Origin: an uncultured Collinsella sp.
Lineage (GTDB): Bacteria > Actinomycetota > Coriobacteriia > Coriobacteriales > Coriobacteriaceae
DNA length: 49,886 nucleotides
NCBI GenBank assembly: GCA_902464565.1
Contig: CABQJV010000013.1
Location: 1 to 49,886, forward strand
Reading direction: 5' to 3'
The position numbers were made by a program, and so were the translations under genes. Below the pieces are notes generated by a model. That model did not search any database. It was not told where the DNA came from and was given only the letters and a program-made list of their open reading frames with translations. This document shows, one piece after another, positions 16,392 to 25,974 of this stretch (position 1 is its first letter; every line of letters starts with the position of its first letter).

Positions 16392-19169
16392 TTACTTGCG
16401 ACCGAACTTAATCTTGATGGCGCGCTTGAGCGCGTACTTGCCCAGGCTTGGAAGCTTTTGCTCGTATTTGACCATCGTGGAGCACTCGGGGCGGTCGCGA
16501 TCCAGATGGATGGCGTCGAACGCGCACTTGGTGGTGCACAGGCCGCAGCCGATGCACTTGTTGGGGTCGACGATCGAGGCGCCGCAGCCCAGGCAGCGGG
16601 CGGTCTCGGCGCGCACCTGCTCCTCGGTAAAGGTCTCAACATACTCGCTAAACGGCGCAGCCTTCTCGTGTTCGCGGTCCACATGCGCAACCTCGCGGCT
16701 CGCGTTGTCGTAGCTCTCGATCACGACATCGTCGCGGTCGAGCGCGGTGTAGCGGCGCTGGTTGCGGCCGATGGTGAGCGTGGAGCCCGGCTGCACAAAG
16801 CGATGGATGGACACGGCAGCCTCGTGGCCGGCGGCAATGGCATCGATGGCAAAGCTGGGGCCGGTGTAGACGTCGCCGCCCACAAAGATGTCAGGTTCGG
16901 CGGTCTGGTAAGTCTGGGGATCGGCCAGGGCGCCCTGGCCGCGGACGAGCTCCACCTTGGAGCCAGCCAGCAGGTCGCCCCACACAATGGACTGGCCAAT
17001 CGACATGACGACACGGTCGGCATCGACACGGCGCAGATCGTTCTCGTCGTACTCGGGCGCAAAACGGCCCTCGTCGTCAAAGACACGCGTGCAGCGCTTG
17101 AAGGTGATGCCGCACACGCGACCGGCCTCGTCCAGGTGAATCTCCTTGGGGCCCCATCCGCAGCTGATGTGAGCGCCGTCCTCAACGGCCTCGCGACGCT
17201 CCTCCTCGCTGGCGGGCATCTGAGCCTCGCTCTCCAGGCAGAACATCTCAACATGCTCAGAGCCCAGACGGCAGGCGTTGCGGGCAACGTCGATGGCCAC
17301 GTTGCCGCCGCCCACCACAATGGTGCGGCCGGACAGGGAATCGATCTTGCCGCTGTTAACCTCGCGAAGGAAGTCGACGGCCACGGTCACGTCCTCGGCA
17401 CCCTCGCCCGGAATGCCCGCAAGGCGGCCGCCCTGGCAGCCAATGGCAACGTAGAAGGCCTTAAAGCCCTGCGCGCGCAGCTCGTCGAGCGTCACGTCGC
17501 GACCGACTTCCACGCCATAGCGGAACTCGGCACCCATCAGGCGAATGATCTCGACCTCGGCCTCGATGACATCCTTCTGCAGCTTAAAGCTGGGAATGCC
17601 ATAGGTGAGCATACCGCCCGGGCGCTCGTTCTTCTCGAACACGACGGGCTTGTAGCCTTTCTCGGCCAGATAGAAAGCGCAGGACAAGCCGGCCGGGCCG
17701 GCACCGATGATGGCGATCTTCTGATCGAAGCCACCGGCACGCGTCGGGGTCACCACGGGTGGGACATAGCGGGTCGCGGCATCAAGATCGCGCTGGGCGA
17801 TGAACTTCTTGACCTCGTCGATAGCCACGGCGGCGTCCACACGGCCGCGGGTGCAGGCATCCTCGCAGCGGCGGTTGCACACGCGACCGCAGATAGCGGG
17901 CAGCGGGTTCTCGCGCTTGATGAGCGCCAGCGCCTCGTCATAGCGGCCCTGCGCCGCGAGCTTCAGATAGCCCTGAACGGCAACGTGCGCGGGGCAGGCC
18001 GTCTTGCAGGGCGCGGTGCCGGACTCATGTGTCTCGATGCGGTTGTCGTTGCGGTAGTTGGGCGACCACTTGGTGTGGTCCCACTTGGTGGCATCGGGCA
18101 GCTCCTGGCGCGGATACTCGGGCACCTGTCCGCCGGCCTTTTTGCTGCAGAGCTTCTGGCCCAGTTTAGCGGCACCGGCCGGGCACACCTCAACGCAGCG
18201 ACCGCAGGCCACGCACTTGTCCTTCTCGACCTTGGCGACATAGGCCGAGCGCGACAGGTTGGGCGTGTTGAACAGCTGCGAGGTGCGCAGGGCGTAGCAC
18301 ACGTTGACGTTGCAGTTGCAGATGGCGAAGATCTTGTTCTCGCCGTCGATGTTGGTGATCTGGTGCACAAAGCCGTTGTCCTCGGCCTGGCGCAAAATGT
18401 CGTAGACCTCGTCGCGCGTCACGTAATGGCCGCGGTCGGTCTCGACCACGTAGTCGGCCATATCGCCCACGGCGATGCACCAATCGGCCGGGTCGTCGGC
18501 GCAACCCTCCCCCATCACGCGACGGCTCGCGCGGCAGCTGCAGGTGCTGGCGGCATACTTACCCTCGTATTTGTCGAGCCAATGCTCGATATGCTCAATA
18601 GGCACCGAGGTGCTCGCGACGTCGATGGCCTTTTCGACCGGAATGACGTGCATGCCGATACCGGCGCCTCCGGGCGGCACCATCGGCGTAGCCTTGGACA
18701 GCGGCCCCTTGGATGCCTGTTCAAAGAACTTGGCATAGACCGGATGCTCCTCAAGCTGGCTCACACGCATGTTGAGGAACTCGGCAGAACCCGGCACCAG
18801 CATGGGCAGCACCCACTGCTTGGCGCGCTCGGGGTTTTCCCAGTTGTACTCGAGCAGGCCCGTGTAGCTCATGTCGTCGAGCATCTTCTCGATCTGGGCC
18901 TCGGGCATGCCGGTGAGCTTGACCATCTCGGGCAGCGTGTAGGGACGGCGCATCTTCATCTTGCAGAGCACCTCGGCCTGCTCGTCGGTCGCGGCCTCGG
19001 CAAACGACCAGTACTCGTAGCCCAGCAGCTCGTCGCGATGCAGCAGTCGGTTGGTGCAATGCTCGCACAGCTTGACAATGGCCTCGCGCGGATGCTCCGG
19101 CAGCGGCGGCACAAACTCCGCACCGATATCGGGCTCGGTGTAGCTAATTCCCGGTCCGTTGAGAATCAT
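16392..19169 (-). CDS. Large flavin/iron-sulfur NAD(P)-type oxidoreductase (GltD-like core)
   Basis: The 925-residue protein has an unusual layered design. The N-terminal ~300 residues contain a CEHC pair, a winged-helix-like part and Cys-rich blocks (TCSCRASRR, CNCNVNVCY). A ferredoxin-like motif, CVACGRCVEVCP, follows near residue 320. Next comes a GltD-type Fe-S segment (CKTACP, CGRVCNRRCEDAC), then the flavin site AIIGAGPAGLSCA near 486 and a second dinucleotide site, VVGGGNVAIDVARN. The end holds CLGCGASIVDPNKC and CIGCGLCTTKC. It probably moves electrons between NAD(P)H and ferredoxin-like partners; the substrate is unknown. The ATG giving MILNGPG has AAGGG upstream; a longer frame is less likely. 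hypA follows. Confidence 0.8.
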   Translation of the reverse strand: MILNGPGISYTEPDIGAEFVPPLPEHPREAIVKLCEHCTNRLLHRDELLGYEYWSFAEAATDEQAEVLCKMKMRRPYTLPEMVKLTGMPEAQIEKMLDDMSYTGLLEYNWENPERAKQWVLPMLVPGSAEFLNMRVSQLEEHPVYAKFFEQASKGPLSKATPMVPPGGAGIGMHVIPVEKAIDVASTSVPIEHIEHWLDKYEGKYAASTCSCRASRRVMGEGCADDPADWCIAVGDMADYVVETDRGHYVTRDEVYDILRQAEDNGFVHQITNIDGENKIFAICNCNVNVCYALRTSQLFNTPNLSRSAYVAKVEKDKCVACGRCVEVCPAGAAKLGQKLCSKKAGGQVPEYPRQELPDATKWDHTKWSPNYRNDNRIETHESGTAPCKTACPAHVAVQGYLKLAAQGRYDEALALIKRENPLPAICGRVCNRRCEDACTRGRVDAAVAIDEVKKFIAQRDLDAATRYVPPVVTPTRAGGFDQKIAIIGAGPAGLSCAFYLAEKGYKPVVFEKNERPGGMLTYGIPSFKLQKDVIEAEVEIIRLMGAEFRYGVEVGRDVTLDELRAQGFKAFYVAIGCQGGRLAGIPGEGAEDVTVAVDFLREVNSGKIDSLSGRTIVVGGGNVAIDVARNACRLGSEHVEMFCLESEAQMPASEEERREAVEDGAHISCGWGPKEIHLDEAGRVCGITFKRCTRVFDDEGRFAPEYDENDLRRVDADRVVMSIGQSIVWGDLLAGSKVELVRGQGALADPQTYQTAEPDIFVGGDVYTGPSFAIDAIAAGHEAAVSIHRFVQPGSTLTIGRNQRRYTALDRDDVVIESYDNASREVAHVDREHEKAAPFSEYVETFTEEQVRAETARCLGCGASIVDPNKCIGCGLCTTKCAFDAIHLDRDRPECSTMVKYEQKLPSLGKYALKRAIKIKFGRK

Positions 19170-19260
19170 GGTTGTCCCTTCTCTTGCCACAGCCCGGCGA
19201 GACCGCGGCGCCCCTCTTTTTTGCAGGCCGGGCATGCCCCATGCCGTTCACCCGCCATTG

Positions 19261-19298
19261 TTGACATTGTGTCAAAAATAGTATTGACGAACCGTCAA
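19261..19298. promoter_or_regulatory. Two TTGAC-N5-GTCAA operator-like palindromes
   Basis: TTGACATTGTGTCAA and TTGACGAACCGTCAA lie with centres 23 bases apart between the divergent oxidoreductase and TetR genes. Identical half-sites and spacing fit a TetR dimer site controlling both directions. The link to the adjacent TetR is inferred. Confidence 0.65.
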
Positions 19299-19356
19299 CA
19301 ATATTCAAGACTGTTAGGCGAACGGTCAGGCAAAAGAGGATGAAAGGCGGCAAAAC

Positions 19357-20019
19357 ATGGGCAGCAACACAGCAGAAACCTCTGTGGTCGATGCCGTCCC
19401 CGCATCCGATAGCGCGACAAAGCGCCTGACGGGCGATGAACGCCGTCGCGAGATCCTCGATGCCGTGCGCACCGTAAGCTCCGAGCTGGGCGTGTCCCAT
19501 CTATCCGTCTCGGCCGTGACCAAGCGAGCCGGCTGCACGCGCTCGCTGTTCTACCACTACTTCGCCGACATGGACGCCGCCGTCACCGCCGTCATGGACG
19601 AGGCGATCGACGGTTTTATCTCCGAGCTCGAGCAGTGGAATGCCAGCCGCACGGTTGGCGACATCGAAGGCGCACTCGACACCGTCGCCCCGCTCTTCAA
19701 GCGCCTGGTCGCCAGCGGCCACGAGCTGCCAAGCACGCTCACCTCGAGCAGCGGCGCACTCTACGGCGGCTTTCTGCACAACGTGGTCCAGCGCGTGGCT
19801 CAGTATATCTGCGACACCACCGTGGTGGATTTTGTCACCCATCATGAGCTACGCATCGACCATGTCTACGAGACGTTCTACACCCTCATCATGGGGTTGT
19901 TGATGTATATCCGCACGCACCCCGATGTGCCCGACGAGACGGTCAAGGAAATCATCGCCTCGACACTCCACATCGAGGGCTATACCGCCAAGTATCCGGA
20001 GCGCAAGCCCCAGAACTGA
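19357..20019 (+). CDS. TetR-family transcriptional regulator
   Basis: The 220-residue protein has a TetR N-terminal DNA-binding domain at about residues 28-75: RREILDAVRTVSSELGVSHLSVSAVTKRAGCTRSLFYHYFADMDA, seen here in short blocks such as LSVSAVTKRAGCTRSLFYHYF. The C-terminal ligand domain is not of a recognised subtype. It is transcribed away from the large oxidoreductase and towards the membrane-protein gene, with two matching palindromes in the divergent promoter region. It is therefore likely the local repressor of both. The inducer is unknown. A GGATGAAAGG segment lies upstream of the ATG. Confidence 0.9.
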   Translation: MGSNTAETSVVDAVPASDSATKRLTGDERRREILDAVRTVSSELGVSHLSVSAVTKRAGCTRSLFYHYFADMDAAVTAVMDEAIDGFISELEQWNASRTVGDIEGALDTVAPLFKRLVASGHELPSTLTSSSGALYGGFLHNVVQRVAQYICDTTVVDFVTHHELRIDHVYETFYTLIMGLLMYIRTHPDVPDETVKEIIASTLHIEGYTAKYPERKPQN

Positions 20020-20082
20020 CGACATTTGGCCAAACTGCCCGCGATCAGAAGAGGGGCCGCGGGCGTGTGAAAGGAGAGCAGC

Positions 20083-21090
20083 ATGCTGTTCGACGTTTGG
20101 GGTAGCGATACCCTTATCCACTGGGCTGGCTGGGCCATGGTCTTTATTGGCCTGATCGTGCTCAACGAGGTCGGCCGCCGTACCAAGCTGGGTGCGGCAA
20201 TCATCTTTGGCGTGGCTCCGCTGGCCATGACCATCTACTGCGTCGCCATCGCCGTGGGCGTTTCGCAGGGTGCCGAGTGGGCGCTCACCAACCCCACCCA
20301 CGTGTACCAGAACAGCTGGTTCCACTACGCCAAGGTGTACGCGGCGCTGGCCGGTTGCTGGGGCTTCATTGCCATTAAGTACCAGTGGGGCAAGATCGGC
20401 AAGGCGCATTGGTTCCGCGCGTGGCCGTTTGTGATCGTCGCCATCAACATCTTGATCGCCGTCGTGTCCGACTTCGAGAGCGCCTATCACTTCTTTGTCC
20501 TGGGCGAGTCCACCTGGGTCACTTCCGAGGGTCCCACACAGCTTGCCGGCTGGAACAACGTGTTCAACGGCATCGCCGGTCTCATCAACATCTTCTGCAT
20601 GACCGGTTGGTGGAGCGTCTACGCCTCCGAGGACAAGACCGACATGCTGTGGCCCGACATGACCTGGGTCTACATCATCGCCTACGATATCTGGAACTTC
20701 TGCTACACCTACAACTGCCTGCCCACCCACTCCTGGTTCTGCGGCTTTGCACTGCTGCTGGCGCCCACCGTCGCCGCCTTTATCTGGAACAAGGGCGGCT
20801 GGATCCAGAACCGCGCCTTTACGCTGGCCATTTGGTGCATGTTTGCCCAGGTGTTCCCCTACTTCCAGGAGGAGTCCATCTTTGTGACCCACTCCACGCT
20901 CGACCCCGGCGCCGCCACCGCGGTCTCGATTGCCGCGCTGGTCGCCAACGTCGCCGCTATCATCTACATCGCCTACCGCGCCAAGAAGCTCGGCCGCAAT
21001 CCCTACAAGCAGGATGTCTTTGAGGGCACCAGCGATTGGGAGAAGGCCACCGCTCGTCGCGCCAAGGTCGATTACGCTCACGCCGAGTAA
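20083..21090 (+). CDS. Polytopic membrane protein, DUF5692-like
   Basis: The 335-residue protein has about eight or nine hydrophobic segments and many Trp, Tyr and His residues (NSWFHYAKVYAALAGCWGF, WNFCYTYNCLPTHSWFCGF). From memory it resembles the uncharacterised family DUF5692; no reaction is known to me. AAAGGAGAG precedes the ATG. It follows tetR by 63 bases on the same strand, so it likely belongs to the same control unit as the large oxidoreductase. A membrane partner or transporter for that enzyme's substrate is a reasonable guess only. A strong terminator ends the transcript. Confidence 0.75.
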   Translation: MLFDVWGSDTLIHWAGWAMVFIGLIVLNEVGRRTKLGAAIIFGVAPLAMTIYCVAIAVGVSQGAEWALTNPTHVYQNSWFHYAKVYAALAGCWGFIAIKYQWGKIGKAHWFRAWPFVIVAINILIAVVSDFESAYHFFVLGESTWVTSEGPTQLAGWNNVFNGIAGLINIFCMTGWWSVYASEDKTDMLWPDMTWVYIIAYDIWNFCYTYNCLPTHSWFCGFALLLAPTVAAFIWNKGGWIQNRAFTLAIWCMFAQVFPYFQEESIFVTHSTLDPGAATAVSIAALVANVAAIIYIAYRAKKLGRNPYKQDVFEGTSDWEKATARRAKVDYAHAE

Positions 21091-21158
21091 CATGTTGGTC
21101 GCTGTTGGCAGTTGGGCATAGGCCCGCCTGCCAGATTTTCAATCCGATGTCTCGCAGA

Positions 21159-21198
21159 GCCCCCGGAAAGCGTTTCGCTCGCTTTCCGGGGGCTTTTG
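21159..21198 (+). terminator. Rho-independent terminator after the DUF5692-like gene
   Basis: A perfect 14-bp stem, GCCCCCGGAAAGCG with CGCTTTCCGGGGGC, is followed by TTTTG. Confidence 0.93.
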
Positions 21199-21325
21199 TC
21201 GTTGCGTCTTATTCATCTATTCAAAAACGTGCGCATATATAAAATCGGATTTCAAATCATGCGGCGGCTCTATGGGGTCCCGTTTTTGGGTACAGTGTTG
21301 TCCCGATATTGAGCTTGGGGGATAT

Positions 21326-22822
21326 ATGAAAGATGAAACGATGGGCCAAGAGGATGTGGCCCAAGATGCAGAAGCGTGTGCCGAAGCCCTGGAGAGCCTA
21401 GACCGGATTTCACTTGATGAGATTGCGTTTGACGATTCGGGCGTTGATGTGCAGGATGAGTCGGAAGCCGAGGCGCAGTCCGATGATCAGGATGCAGACG
21501 ACGTTGAACCTGCCGAAGATGAGGCAGATCACGAAGACACCGAATGCGAGGCCAACGACCAGCCCGAATCCGACACGAGCGAGGAAACCATCTTGCTCGA
21601 CAGCTTGCCGGCCGAAGATTCGCTGACCCGCGAGCTTCCCGGCCTGGGCTCTGCGCCTGCCGTGGACGAGACCATCGCCATGGGCGATATCCCCCTACCG
21701 TCCGTTCCCTCAGCACGCGAGGCCGAGGTTCGCCATCGCAAGATGTCGCCCAAGCGCCGCAATCTGATGGTCGCCGGTGTCGTGGCCGTCGCGCTCGTCG
21801 CCGGCGGCGCAGGCTATGCCGCCTGGAACGGATATCAGCAAGAGCAGGCTGCCGCTGTCGCCGCCAATGCCCACACGATGATGTCAGTGCAGATTGGCGT
21901 GCATGCCGCGGGCCTCGACTGTTCTACCGGCTCCAAGATTCCCGTACAGGTGAGCGGCCAGGACGCTGATGGCTCCTCCGTGAGCGAAACGCTCTATGTT
22001 GACGAGCACGGCCGCGGCATCAAACTGCTGCCTGGCGATTACACGCTCTCCATCGCTGCCTCCCCCATCGCGGCCGACGGCACCATCTATACCGTCCCGA
22101 CCACCAAGACGCAGGTCACCGTTAAGAGCGATGGACAGGATCTAAGTGCCCAGGCCACCTTTAAGCTCAAGGTGCCTTCGGCCGACACGGTGACTGACGA
22201 CCAGATCGATGCCGCCGCCAAGTATGCCGAAGAGGGCGGTGCGAGCTCCGCCGCGGCTGCCAAAGTGCTCCAGCAGGCAGCAACCGCGCGGCGCGACGCC
22301 GCCGTCAATGCCGTGAGCGCGCAAAAGGCACAGGCGTCCCGTGATGCTGACGCTCGCCACAAGGCAACCGACCTCTACCAGCTCGATATTCCCGTCGAGT
22401 GGTACGGCAAGGTCGCAACTTGGCAAAACGGAAGCACGCTATGCATCTATCTGGGCGACGACGCCAATACGCCGCTCGTGACGCTTGTCGCGGTGCGCGA
22501 GGGCGAGAGCTTTACGCCCGATGAAGGCGATACGGTTTTGGGTGCGGCCAATCTAGGCAACGGTTATACCGTCTACGCCAGCGGCCCCGTCTATCCGTAC
22601 GTGGTGCCCCAGACCATCAACGGACGGACGCAGAACCCCGTGTCAACCTACCCCATGGACACGGCCATTGAGCTTGTCGAGCTTACGACCGGCAACCGCT
22701 ATACGTATAGCCAGATCAAGAACGACCTGGTGGGTAAAGACGGCAAGGCCGATGGTGCCACTAAGCTCGAAACCGACTACCTCGCGCAGATCCTGCTGCC
22801 GAGTATCAAAGCCCAGGACTAG
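21326..22822 (+). CDS. Hypothetical single-pass membrane protein with acidic cytoplasmic region
   Basis: The 498-residue protein begins with about 140 residues rich in Asp and Glu, then a basic stretch (RHRKMSPKRRN) and one membrane segment near residues 148-170 (LMVAGVVAVALVAGGAGYAAW). The remaining ~320 residues would lie outside the cell. They include a region with β-rich composition (PVQVSGQDADGSS, LLPGDYTLSIAASP) and an alanine-rich helical part. I do not recognise a catalytic family. A sensor or surface role is possible. The ATG giving MKDETMG follows a GGGGG ribosome site; an upstream in-frame ATG lacks one. Confidence 0.8.
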   Translation: MKDETMGQEDVAQDAEACAEALESLDRISLDEIAFDDSGVDVQDESEAEAQSDDQDADDVEPAEDEADHEDTECEANDQPESDTSEETILLDSLPAEDSLTRELPGLGSAPAVDETIAMGDIPLPSVPSAREAEVRHRKMSPKRRNLMVAGVVAVALVAGGAGYAAWNGYQQEQAAAVAANAHTMMSVQIGVHAAGLDCSTGSKIPVQVSGQDADGSSVSETLYVDEHGRGIKLLPGDYTLSIAASPIAADGTIYTVPTTKTQVTVKSDGQDLSAQATFKLKVPSADTVTDDQIDAAAKYAEEGGASSAAAAKVLQQAATARRDAAVNAVSAQKAQASRDADARHKATDLYQLDIPVEWYGKVATWQNGSTLCIYLGDDANTPLVTLVAVREGESFTPDEGDTVLGAANLGNGYTVYASGPVYPYVVPQTINGRTQNPVSTYPMDTAIELVELTTGNRYTYSQIKNDLVGKDGKADGATKLETDYLAQILLPSIKAQD

Positions 22823-22848
22823 CCGGCCCGAAGACAGCCGCCCAACGC

Positions 22849-22916
22849 AGTTGCGGTGAAATAGGGATTGTTTTTGCTGGTCAAACCGCAAAACAGTCCC
22901 TATTTCACCGCAACTT
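22849..22916. repeat. Dispersed ~70-bp hairpin repeat, copy 3 (covarying stem)
   Basis: The outer stem AGTTGCGGTGAAATAG pairs perfectly with CTATTTCACCGCAACT. The inner stem differs from the other copies on both sides (GGGATTGTTT with AAACAGTCCC) yet still pairs. It lies between two converging genes. Confidence 0.88.
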
Positions 22917-22939
22917 ATTGGTGGCCTTTTGGGTTGCAC

Positions 22940-23134
22940 TCAGCGCCACGGATCGGCTTCGAACATCGGCTCGCGCTCGGGGCGGCGATCGCTGTAGGGA
23001 TCGTAGCCGTCGTCGTCCTCGTTCTCGGCACGGATGTAGGGGTCGCGCGGCTTGGGCGCCGGCTTAGGCGCAGGCTTGGGTGCGGCGGGTGCGGCATCGG
23101 TCGCCGGTGCGTCCGTCTTGTTCTCGTCTTTCAT
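22940..23134 (-). CDS. Small proline-rich acidic protein
   Basis: This 64-residue protein has an Ala/Pro/Lys stretch with repeated PKPAPKPAPKP and an acidic tail (ENEDDDGYDPYSDRRPEREP) ending in FEADPWR. It has no signal peptide or membrane segment. The chosen ATG gives MKDENKTD and has AAGGAG at good spacing; an open frame extends further upstream through the clpB terminator and is unlikely to be used. Function is unknown. It stands alone, downstream of clpB on the same strand but separated by that gene's terminator. Confidence 0.6.
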   Translation of the reverse strand: MKDENKTDAPATDAAPAAPKPAPKPAPKPRDPYIRAENEDDDGYDPYSDRRPEREPMFEADPWR

Positions 23135-23186
23135 CTGCATAGCTCCTTGCCATGTGCTCACGTTCAACACCATCGATTGTCGCACG

Positions 23187-23223
23187 AAAAAGGGCGGCGG
23201 ACCCAATTGGATCCGCCGCCCTT
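23187..23223 (-). terminator. Rho-independent terminator after clpB
   Basis: Read on the minus strand, AAGGGCGGCGGA pairs with TCCGCCGCCCTT around a CCAATTGG core, and TTTTT follows. Confidence 0.9.
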
Positions 23224-23266
23224 GGCGTTCGGCTCAAAAGGCAGATTTTAAGGCATGGCCCAAAAT

Positions 23267-25894
23267 CTACTCGGCGTCGGGGACCTCGTAGGTGGCCGCC
23301 GGCGTATTGTCGCACACGACGGTAAAGCCGCCGTCCTTGTCGACATCGACCGTCACCTGATCGCCCTCGCGCACCGTGCCGTCGATGATAGCGGCGGCGA
23401 TGGCATCCACGACCTCGCGCTGGACCAGACGCTTGAGCGGACGGGCGCCAAAGACCGGGTCCAGGCCGCCCACGGCGAGCATCTGCTTGGCCGCCGGGGT
23501 GATGGCAAGCGTCATGCGCTCCTTGGCCAGACGCGCGCGGACGTCGGCGAGCTGGATGTCGACGATCTTCTCGATCTGCGCCATACCGAGCGGATGGAAC
23601 ACCACGATATCGTCGATACGGTTGAGGAACTCGGGGCGGAAGGTCTGAGCCATGGCAGCGTCGACCTGATGGCGCATCTCCTCCTCGTCCTTACCGGACA
23701 GATCGGCGATGGCCTTGGAGCCCACGTTGGACGTCATGATGATAATCGTGTTCTTGAAGGACACCTGGCGACCCTGGCCATCGGTCAGACGACCGTCATC
23801 AAGTACCTGCAGCAGCACGTTAAAGACATCCGGATGAGCCTTCTCCATCTCGTCGAGCAAGATCACGGAGTAGGGGCGACGGCGCACGGCCTCGGTGAGC
23901 TGGCCGCCCTCGTCGTAGCCCACGTATCCCGGGGGCGCACCGATCAGACGCTGGACGCTGAACTTCTCCATGTACTCGGACATGTCGATACGCACGAGCG
24001 CGCGCTCGTCGTCGAACAGGCACTCGGCAAGCGCCTTGGCGAGCTCGGTCTTGCCCACGCCGGTGGGGCCCAGGAAGAAGAAGCTGCCGATGGGCTTGTC
24101 CGGATCGGAGAGGCCCGCACGGCTGCGGCGCACAGCTGCGGCGACGGCGGAGACGGCCTCGTCCTGGCCGATGACGCGCTTATGCAGCTCGCCCTCCAAG
24201 CCCTTCAGCTTGTCGAGCTCGCCCTGCATCATCTTGGACACGGGCACGCCGGTCCAGGCGCTCACGACCTCGGCGATCTCATCGGAGGTCACCTGTTCGT
24301 TGAGGCCCTCGCCGTCCTGCTGCTTTTGCGCCTCGAGCGCGGCCTCGGAATCCTGAATCTGCTGCTGCAGGCCCGGAATCACGGAGTAGCGCAGCTCGGA
24401 CGCACGACCCAAATCGCCGTTGCGCGTCGCACGCTCCTCCTCGCTCTTGGCCTCGTCAAGCTGGCTCTTAAGCTCCTGCACGTGGTCAATGGCGTTCTTC
24501 TGGTTGAGCCAGCCGGCCTTTTGCACGTTGAGTTTTTCCTGGACCTCGGCAATCTCCTGGCGCAGGGCCTCCAGACGCTCCTTGGAGGCGTCATCGGTCT
24601 CTTTCATGAGCGCCTGTTCCTCGATCTGCAGCTGAGTGAGCTGACGCGTGGTGGCGTCGATCTCGACCGGCATGCTGTCGAGTTCCATGCGCAGGCGGCT
24701 TGCCGCCTCATCGACCAAATCGATGGCCTTGTCGGGCAGGAAGCGGTCGGCGATGTAGCGATCGGAGAGGTCGGCAGCTGCCACGAGCGCGCTATCGGTG
24801 ATATGCACACCGTGGAAGATCTCGTACTTCTCCTTCAGACCACGCAGGATCGAAATGGTGTCCTCGACGGTAGGCTCGCTCACCATAACGGTCTGGAAAC
24901 GACGGGCGAGCGCCGCGTCCTTCTCGATGTACTTGCGGTATTCGTCGAGCGTGGTCGCGCCGATCGCGTGCAGGTCGCCACGGGCGAGCGCCGGCTTGAG
25001 AATGTTGCCGGCGTCCATGGAGCCCTCGGTGGCACCCGCGCCCACGATGGTGTGGAGCTCATCGATGAACAGGATGACCTTGCCCTCGGACTTTTGCACT
25101 TCCTTGAGTACGGCCTTCAAGCGGTCCTCGAACTCGCCACGGTACTTGGCGCCGGCGACCAGCGCGCTCATGTCGAGCTCGATGAGGTCGCGGTCGCGCA
25201 GGGTGCTCGGCACGTCGCCGGCCACGATACGCTGGGCGATGCCCTCGACGATGGCCGTCTTGCCGACGCCCGGCTCGCCGATGAGCACGGGGTTGTTCTT
25301 GGTGCGACGGGACAGGACCTGGATGGTACGGCGGATCTCGTCGGTACGGCCGATGACCGGGTCGAGCTTGCCGGCGCGGGCCAGATCGCAGATGTTGCGG
25401 CCGTACTGCTCCAAGGCCTCAAACTGGGTTTTGTCCTCGGCAGACGTCACGCGGTCATCGCCGCGCAGCTCCTCGTAGACCTGCTCGATGCGCTCCTTGG
25501 TGACGCCGGCATCGCGCAGCACGCGGCCCGCCTCGCCCTTGTCCTCGGCAAGTGCCATCAGCAGATGCTCGGTCACCACAAAGCTGTCGCCCATCTTGGT
25601 GGCCTTCTTCTCGGCCTTCTCGATGACGCGGACGAGCTCGTTGGACAGGCCCATCTGCTGGCCCTCGCCCGAAACCTTGGGCGCGTGGTCGATGGCATCC
25701 TGTGTGGAGCGTGCGAGCTGAGCCGGGTCGGCACCGATGCGCTCGATGATCACGGAGATATTGCGCTCGCCGGCACCGAGCAGGGCAGACAGCAGGTGAA
25801 TCGGCTCCACCGCGCCGGCCTGCGCGTCGGCAGCCGTGCTCATGGCGGTCTGCAACGCCTCGCGCGACGTCATTGCTAGCTTATCGATTCTCAT
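23267..25894 (-). CDS. clpB: ClpB, protein disaggregase
   Basis: The 875-residue hexameric AAA+ ATPase extracts proteins from aggregates together with DnaK. The Clp N domain comes first. The first ATPase module has GEPGVGKTA and the DELHTIVGAG Walker B region. The coiled-coil middle domain spans roughly residues 400-530 (QLQIEEQALMKETDDASKERLEALR is seen in part). The second module has GPTGVGKTE, the pore loop GYVGYDEGG and LLDEMEKAHPDVFN. Length is normal. GAGAGGTGA lies before the ATG. A 27-bp element shared with dnaK lies ~90 bases upstream, implying common heat-shock control. Confidence 0.97.
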   Translation of the reverse strand: MRIDKLAMTSREALQTAMSTAADAQAGAVEPIHLLSALLGAGERNISVIIERIGADPAQLARSTQDAIDHAPKVSGEGQQMGLSNELVRVIEKAEKKATKMGDSFVVTEHLLMALAEDKGEAGRVLRDAGVTKERIEQVYEELRGDDRVTSAEDKTQFEALEQYGRNICDLARAGKLDPVIGRTDEIRRTIQVLSRRTKNNPVLIGEPGVGKTAIVEGIAQRIVAGDVPSTLRDRDLIELDMSALVAGAKYRGEFEDRLKAVLKEVQKSEGKVILFIDELHTIVGAGATEGSMDAGNILKPALARGDLHAIGATTLDEYRKYIEKDAALARRFQTVMVSEPTVEDTISILRGLKEKYEIFHGVHITDSALVAAADLSDRYIADRFLPDKAIDLVDEAASRLRMELDSMPVEIDATTRQLTQLQIEEQALMKETDDASKERLEALRQEIAEVQEKLNVQKAGWLNQKNAIDHVQELKSQLDEAKSEEERATRNGDLGRASELRYSVIPGLQQQIQDSEAALEAQKQQDGEGLNEQVTSDEIAEVVSAWTGVPVSKMMQGELDKLKGLEGELHKRVIGQDEAVSAVAAAVRRSRAGLSDPDKPIGSFFFLGPTGVGKTELAKALAECLFDDERALVRIDMSEYMEKFSVQRLIGAPPGYVGYDEGGQLTEAVRRRPYSVILLDEMEKAHPDVFNVLLQVLDDGRLTDGQGRQVSFKNTIIIMTSNVGSKAIADLSGKDEEEMRHQVDAAMAQTFRPEFLNRIDDIVVFHPLGMAQIEKIVDIQLADVRARLAKERMTLAITPAAKQMLAVGGLDPVFGARPLKRLVQREVVDAIAAAIIDGTVREGDQVTVDVDKDGGFTVVCDNTPAATYEVPDAE

Positions 25895-25974
25895 GGAATC
25901 ACCTCTCTTGGGGTGGCCGCCCTACGGGGCGGCTTCACGTTGTTCGAGAAGTATTGTTGCCAGCTTTGCGCGAT

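Noticed and set aside
15942..19343. A 1133-codon open frame on the plus strand opposite the flavin oxidoreductase
   Set aside because: It is the antisense shadow of a GC-rich gene with clear cofactor motifs. Its translation is low-complexity and matches nothing. The same applies to long plus-strand frames opposite the PTS genes, clpB, the hydratase, dnaK and dnaJ-grpE.
22935..23206. Longer version of the small proline-rich protein
   Set aside because: The added N-terminal part would be translated through the clpB terminator hairpin and has no ribosome site. The shorter start has AAGGAG.
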